DNA of 10,463 nucleotides from Paracoccaceae bacterium. Lineage in GTDB: Bacteria > Pseudomonadota > Alphaproteobacteria > Rhodobacterales > Rhodobacteraceae. The position numbers and the translations under genes were made by a program. The stretch is taken from assembly GCA_016937725.1 (NCBI GenBank), contig JAFGVZ010000192.1, forward strand, positions 1-10,463, written 5' to 3'. A model generated the notes under the pieces. It saw only the letters and a list, made by a program, of their open reading frames with translations. It had not been told where the DNA came from and did not search any database. Of the stretch, positions 6,381 to 10,463 are shown one piece after another (the stretch's first letter is position 1; the number at the start of each line of letters is the position of its first letter).

Positions 6381-7373
6381 TCAGGCGTTCACATCGACCA
6401 CAACGCGGCCTTGAACCTTACCTTTCAGAATATCGGCCCCAAGCTGCGGCAAATCGGCCAGTTTTGCAGGCTGAATCATCGCCTCTAACTTTGCCAACGG
6501 AAGGTCTTGCGCAATGCGCTGCCACGCGCGCAGGCGGTTATCATAAGGCTGCAAAACAGAATCGATCCCAAGCAGGTTCACACCGCGCAACAGGAAGGGA
6601 ATGACGGTCGCCGGAAGTGCCGCGCCACCAGCCAGACCGACCGCCGCGACCGAACCGTGGTATTTCATTTGGCCCAAAACACGGGCCAGCATTGCGCCAC
6701 CCACCGCATCTACGCAGCCAGCCCAAGTTTCCGATTCGAGCGGGCGCTTGACGGTTTCGTTAAGCGCTTCGCGGGGCACGATCTGGCTGGCACCAAGATC
6801 GCGCAGATAGGGCTCAGTTTCCGGGCGTCCGGTGACCGCCGCAACCTCGTGGCCCAGTGCTGACAAGATCGCGACGGCGACAGAGCCAACGCCACCTGCC
6901 GCACCCGTGACCAGAACCGGCCCGTTGTCCGGCACCAACCCATGATCTTCCAAGGCCATAACGGCCAGTATGGCCGTAAAGCCCGCCGTGCCAACGGCCA
7001 TGGCCTGCCGCGCGGACAAACCGTCTGGCAGCGGAACAAGCCAGTCAGCCTTGACACGGGCCTTCTGGGCATAGCCGCCCCAATGCGCCTCTCCCACACG
7101 CCACCCCGTCAGAACGACGGCATCGCCGGGCTTGTAGCGCGGGTCATCCGAGCTTTCGACGGTGCCGGCGAAATCAATGCCCGGAACATGCGGGTAGTTG
7201 CGCACCAAGCCGCCACCTGGCCCGATGCAAAGCCCATCTTTATAGTTTACGGTCGAGTGCGAGACCCGGACAAGAACTTCTCCCTCAGGCAAGCGGTCCT
7301 CTGTCATGTCCTGAACGGTGGCCTTGGTGCTGCCGTCTTCCAGTTTCTCGACCACGAGTGCTTTGAATGTCAT
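6381..7373 (-). CDS. acuI: Acrylyl-CoA reductase (NADPH) AcuI / YhdH-family oxidoreductase
   Basis: AcuI reduces acryloyl-CoA to propionyl-CoA with NADPH, a cytoplasmic step in 3-hydroxypropionate and DMSP/acrylate breakdown that also removes a toxic intermediate. The 330-residue protein has the usual length and zinc-free medium-chain reductase layout. The N-terminal catalytic domain has STVNYKDGLCI (40-50), HVPGIDFAGTV (62-72) and VGEAHWGGYAQKARV (93-107). The Rossmann loop is TGAAGGVGS at 156-164, with TGRPE (181-185) placed to hold the NADPH phosphate. Later segments are WAGCVDAVGG (217-226), MKYHGSVAAVGLAGG (236-250) and LLGIDSV (267-273), all close to the family pattern. The ATG has GAGGA seven bases upstream. 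It is divergent from the SLC13 transporter. Assignment to the YhdH/AcuI family is firm; the physiological substrate could be another 2-enoyl compound, since no other DMSP genes are in view. Confidence 0.87.
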   Translation of the reverse strand: MTFKALVVEKLEDGSTKATVQDMTEDRLPEGEVLVRVSHSTVNYKDGLCIGPGGGLVRNYPHVPGIDFAGTVESSDDPRYKPGDAVVLTGWRVGEAHWGGYAQKARVKADWLVPLPDGLSARQAMAVGTAGFTAILAVMALEDHGLVPDNGPVLVTGAAGGVGSVAVAILSALGHEVAAVTGRPETEPYLRDLGASQIVPREALNETVKRPLESETWAGCVDAVGGAMLARVLGQMKYHGSVAAVGLAGGAALPATVIPFLLRGVNLLGIDSVLQPYDNRLRAWQRIAQDLPLAKLEAMIQPAKLADLPQLGADILKGKVQGRVVVDVNA

Positions 7374-7557
7374 GCGCTTTTCCTCTTCCTGATTTTGGGA
7401 AAAAGGTAAAGGAGCGCTGGGACATTGGCCATGCCCAACTGCGGCTTTTCGCAGCTAAGTCCTCTCCAGTTCAACCTGGCATAACGTTTCCCATTGAGAC
7501 ATGGCCGAAATTAGGACTTAACTGCGCCGGAGCGCACTGGCATCTCACAGGTTCTGA
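7374..7557. promoter_or_regulatory. Divergent promoter region with inverted repeat between acuI and the transporter
   Basis: This 184-base region should carry promoters for both acuI (left) and the SLC13 gene (right). CGCAGCTAAGTCCT at 7450-7463 is repeated inverted at 7513-7526 (AGGACTTAACTGCG) with 13 of 14 positions matching. A further CTGCG at 7439-7443 forms a short palindrome with CGCAG at 7450-7454. A possible sigma-70 promoter for the transporter is TTGAGA at 7494-7499 with CTTAAC at 7517-7522 (17-base spacing; the -10 is weak). The right arm of the repeat covers that -10. This arrangement is compatible with a repressor site controlling one or both genes, but no regulator gene is adjacent. 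Confidence 0.45.
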
Positions 7558-9333
7558 ATGACGTTTGAACAGATCTTCATCTTGCTGCTTTTGGCGCTTG
7601 TCTTGTTCAGCTTCGTCAGGGAAACTTACCCGCCGGAAGTGACAGCGCTCGGCGCGTCGGCAGCCTTGCTGGTTACGGGTATCCTGCCCAGCGCGGATTT
7701 TCTTCAAGTCTTTGCCTCTCCTGCGCCGATCACCATTGCGATGATGTTCATCCTCTCTGCTGCACTGGAACGCACGGGCGTTCTGGAACTGCTGGGCGTC
7801 TGGTTGCGACAGCGCGCCCGCGGGTCTTATCTGCGCGCGATGTTCCTGATGATGGGCGGCGCGATGGTATCTTCTGCCTTCATGAACAATACGCCGGTCG
7901 TGATCTTGCTGACGCCGGTGATGATCTCTGTCGCAAGCTCTGTGGGCGTGGCGCCGTCACGTCTGCTGATCCCACTATCCTATGCCGCGATCATGGGTGG
8001 AACGCTAACGCTTGTGGGCACATCGACCAACATCTTGATGAGCGGGGTGGCGATAGATGCAGGCCAACCGCCGTTGACCATGTTCGAAATGACCTTGCCC
8101 GCGCTGATCGTGGCCACGGTGGGGATGATTTACATGATCTTTGCCGGACGCTATTTGCTGCCGGACCGCACATCCATGGCGTCTATGCTTGGCAATGACA
8201 GCAAGCGCAAATTCTTGGCCAGACTGCTGATCCCCGCTGGCTCTGCCTATATCGGCAAAACACTGTCCGATCTGCCCTTCAATGGGCGTTCGGCGCGCAT
8301 TCTGGACGTGGTGCGCGGCGAAGTCTCGCTTCGGCGCACATTGGATGATGTGGTGCTAGAGGCCGGCGACCGCGTTGTCATCAAAACCGATACGGGAGAG
8401 ATCCTTGGTCTGAAAGCCGACGGCGAAATTGAATTCCGCGACATGGCCGATAGCGGCTTCGCCCCCGTGACCGCCGATCGCACCATCACGATGGAGGCCA
8501 GCATCGGCCCCAATTCGAATCTGCGCGGTCGGCCCATCAAGGCGTTGAAGTTGCGCCGACGTTACGGGGTCTACCTGATGGCCGTCCACCGACAAGAACG
8601 CAACATCTCGGAGGACGTGCAAGATCTGCGGCTGCAATTCGCCGATACTTTGCTTTTGGAAGGCCCGCCAGAGGGCATTCAGCGCATGATTGAAGATGGC
8701 GGGATCGTTAACCTGACCGAGCCATCGGAACAACCCGTGCGCCGCGGCAAGGCCCCGATAGCAATTGCGGCTGTTCTGGGCGTTGTGGGGCTGGCCGCGC
8801 TGAATATCATGCCAATAGAAGGGCTGGCTGTGATCGGTGCAGTTGTTGTCATGCTCACCCGCTGCGTGGACCCCGAAGAAGCGTTCGACGCCATCGACTG
8901 GCGCATTTTGTTCCTGATTTTCGGCATGTTGGGCCTGAGCATGGGATTGACTGTAACCGGCGCGGCACAACTGATCGTGTCGCAAATGGTCAAGCTTGTG
9001 GGCGGGATGGGGCCGCTTGCGGTGCTGATCGCAGTGTACCTGTTGACCACGACCCTGACAGAAATGCTGTCTAACAATGCCGTGGCCGTTTTAGTTGGCC
9101 CTATCGTGATCGCGCTGGCTTTGGAACTGGGCTACGACCCGCGCCCATTCATATTCGCAGTCATGTTGGCGGCGTCTGCCAGTTTCGCAACGCCCATCGG
9201 CTACCAGACGAATACTTTCGTCTATAGCGCAGGGGGCTACAAATTCACTGATTTCCTGCGCGTGGGCCTGCCGTTGAACCTGCTTTACGCGGTCATGGCG
9301 ATATTGGTCATCCCGCGCTTCTTCCCGTTCTAA
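7558..9333 (+). CDS. SLC13/DASS-family anion transporter with two RCK_C domains
   Basis: The 591-residue inner-membrane protein is predicted to import an anion (sulfate, or a di- or tricarboxylate, are the usual substrates) using a sodium gradient. Two membrane halves flank a soluble insert. The first half (about 1-200) holds FMNNTPVVILLTP (108-120), the first SNT-like cation-binding hairpin, and GTSTNILMSGVA (154-165). The insert (about 215-375) carries two RCK_C/TrkA-C units, at about 218-280 and 305-372, which in related proteins are regulatory ligand-binding modules. The second half (about 400-591) has LTEMLSNNAVAVLVGP (500-515) and ASFATPIGYQTNTF (541-554), the mirrored motif pair. This order, CitMHS-RCK_C-RCK_C-CitMHS, is common in bacterial SLC13 permeases. 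The start has only a weak AGG upstream. Its stop overlaps the stop of the convergent downstream gene. The substrate cannot be read from sequence. Confidence 0.9.
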   Translation: MTFEQIFILLLLALVLFSFVRETYPPEVTALGASAALLVTGILPSADFLQVFASPAPITIAMMFILSAALERTGVLELLGVWLRQRARGSYLRAMFLMMGGAMVSSAFMNNTPVVILLTPVMISVASSVGVAPSRLLIPLSYAAIMGGTLTLVGTSTNILMSGVAIDAGQPPLTMFEMTLPALIVATVGMIYMIFAGRYLLPDRTSMASMLGNDSKRKFLARLLIPAGSAYIGKTLSDLPFNGRSARILDVVRGEVSLRRTLDDVVLEAGDRVVIKTDTGEILGLKADGEIEFRDMADSGFAPVTADRTITMEASIGPNSNLRGRPIKALKLRRRYGVYLMAVHRQERNISEDVQDLRLQFADTLLLEGPPEGIQRMIEDGGIVNLTEPSEQPVRRGKAPIAIAAVLGVVGLAALNIMPIEGLAVIGAVVVMLTRCVDPEEAFDAIDWRILFLIFGMLGLSMGLTVTGAAQLIVSQMVKLVGGMGPLAVLIAVYLLTTTLTEMLSNNAVAVLVGPIVIALALELGYDPRPFIFAVMLAASASFATPIGYQTNTFVYSAGGYKFTDFLRVGLPLNLLYAVMAILVIPRFFPF

Positions 9334-10463
9334 CTCCGCGCGCCCATCAGGCGGGCGATGGGGACGTAGTCATCTGTCATAACAACGGTCGTATCGCGGG
9401 CAACCAGATCGCGGATAGATTGCGCATCCACCCGCACAACCTGTCGCGGCTCCGGGTGCAGATGGGTGAAGCGGCTGACAGGCGTAGGCGCATCGCCCGC
9501 CACCATGATGAACACGCGGCGGTCTTCGTTCGGATCATGCAGCGGGTCTGCCCAGACCTCGACCACGTCAAACACCTGCTGCGCGGTGGCGACGACCGAG
9601 GCCAAGGCTTCCAGCCGGTCCATATGGTCGATCACATTCATGATATAGGCACCGCCGGGGTTGAGGCGTTCGTTCACAAGGCCAAAAAACTCTTGTGTGA
9701 TAAGGTGTTCGGGCACCGCGATGTCGGTGAAGGCGTCGCCGATCACGATGTCATAGGTCGTGTCGGACAGCTTGAGCACGCGGCGCGCATCCGCGTGAAT
9801 GACGGTCGCGCTATCCCGGTCGAACCAGAAATGTTCCGCAGCAATCCGCGTCACTTCCGGGTCCATCTCGGCCACGGTGACATCAACGGGTTCTTCATGC
9901 GCGGCCCATGCGCGTGGCAGAGCGTAATTGCCGCCGCCGATCAGGAAGGCCGACCATGCGTCGCGGTCTTCCATGCGCAGGCGTGCCAATCCGTCCAGCA
10001 TGATCCCGTGAGAGGGGATCATGGCGCGGGCGTCTTCTTCATCTGACACGCCATGCACCAAGTGGTCTAGCACCATGAACCGCACCAAAGGCGTGCCCGG
10101 CTGATCGACCACGCGAATACAGAAATAGCTGCTTTCCACCAAACACGGGTCGGGACGTGTCAGAGTTGTGCCTGCCAGAACCAAGGGCAGAAGCGCAGCC
10201 ACCGTCCCTTGTTTGACCCACGCGCCAAAGCCGCGCGCGGCCCAAAGGCTGTGCAGCGCCAAGGCGACGTAAACTACGGTCACCACCACAAGCGTGCCGG
10301 TGCTGCCCAGCCACGAAATGAACACGAAACCCGCCGCGAGCGTGCCAAGGATTGCCCCCCAGGCACCCGCCGCGAACATGGCCCCCAAAGCGCGTCCCGC
10401 GCGGTCGGGATGGCGCAAAACGGCCACATGGCTCAGGATCGGGGCCGGAATCCCGGCGAAAAA
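9330..10463 (-). CDS. Membrane-anchored spermidine-synthase-like protein, C-terminal part
   Basis: The frame is open to the window edge with no convincing start, so the N-terminus lies beyond base 10463; 377 residues are visible. Membrane segments at about 26-52, 56-74 and 86-100 precede a soluble Rossmann methyltransferase-like domain (about 115-377). Its nucleotide-binding features are AFLIGGGNYALPR (172-184), the acidic EMDPEVTRIA (199-208), HADARRVL (223-230) and YDIVIGDAFTD (237-247). The layout is that of bacterial fused MFS/spermidine-synthase-like proteins, related to aminopropyltransferases that join an aminopropyl group to putrescine. The usual DxxDPxGP-like catalytic segment is replaced by GDAFTDIAVPEHL, so aminopropyltransferase activity is doubtful and the true reaction is unknown. 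It converges on the SLC13 gene, with stop codons overlapping over 9330-9333. Confidence 0.82.
   Translation of the reverse strand, partial: FFAGIPAPILSHVAVLRHPDRAGRALGAMFAAGAWGAILGTLAAGFVFISWLGSTGTLVVVTVVYVALALHSLWAARGFGAWVKQGTVAALLPLVLAGTTLTRPDPCLVESSYFCIRVVDQPGTPLVRFMVLDHLVHGVSDEEDARAMIPSHGIMLDGLARLRMEDRDAWSAFLIGGGNYALPRAWAAHEEPVDVTVAEMDPEVTRIAAEHFWFDRDSATVIHADARRVLKLSDTTYDIVIGDAFTDIAVPEHLITQEFFGLVNERLNPGGAYIMNVIDHMDRLEALASVVATAQQVFDVVEVWADPLHDPNEDRRVFIMVAGDAPTPVSRFTHLHPEPRQVVRVDAQSIRDLVARDTTVVMTDDYVPIARLMGARS

Noticed and set aside
6362..6386. GCCTG/CAGGC hairpin at the end of acuI as a terminator
   Set aside because: The stem is interrupted by an unequal internal loop, overlaps the acuI stop codon and has no T-run on the minus strand.

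Overview
The window looks like chromosomal DNA from an alphaproteobacterium of the Rhodobacteraceae/Roseobacter type. The reasons are the flagellin-flaF-flbT-DUF1217 gene string (an alphaproteobacterial signature), a FlgJ protein with only the rod-binding domain, an AcuI-type acrylyl-CoA reductase, a membrane-anchored class I cytochrome c with a long linker, and moderately GC-rich codon use. I saw no rRNA, tRNA, insertion sequence, CRISPR array or phage gene. The placement rests on protein families recognised by eye, not on a database search.

Left half (1-5242): part of a flagellar gene cluster. Two genes run leftward: fliK (hook-length control) and the first 29 codons of flgD (hook cap), which is cut by the window edge. 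Rightward from a short divergent region run flgJ (rod-binding domain), flgN (export chaperone) and, after a 214-base leader, a flagellin gene. A strong hairpin follows, then flaF, flbT and a DUF1217 gene, the last three overlapping by one to four bases. The genes cover hook and rod construction, chaperoned export, filament subunit, and post-transcriptional control of flagellin. The flagellin leader can be folded into several stems and is a reasonable place to look for the target of FlbT.

Middle (5243-5554): about 310 bases with no full-length gene. It holds two tiny ORFs with good ribosome binding sites, chained by ATGA overlaps, and a stretch that reads like protein only after a frame change. 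I interpret it as a decayed small gene, with low confidence.

Right half (5555-10463): a metabolic and membrane region. On the minus strand, an AcuI-like NADPH-dependent reductase is followed by a membrane-tethered cytochrome c. Divergent from acuI is an SLC13/DASS-type sodium-coupled anion transporter carrying two RCK_C (TrkA-C) domains. The 184-base region between them contains a 14-base imperfect inverted repeat, one arm of which overlaps a plausible promoter -10 element. The transporter converges on a partial gene for a membrane-anchored spermidine-synthase-like protein, and the two stop codons overlap.

Nothing here amounts to a clear new system. The items most worth a second look are the structured flagellin leader next to flaF/flbT, the broken gene after the DUF1217 gene, the acuI/transporter operator candidate, and a cytochrome c with no lysine outside its cytoplasmic tail.
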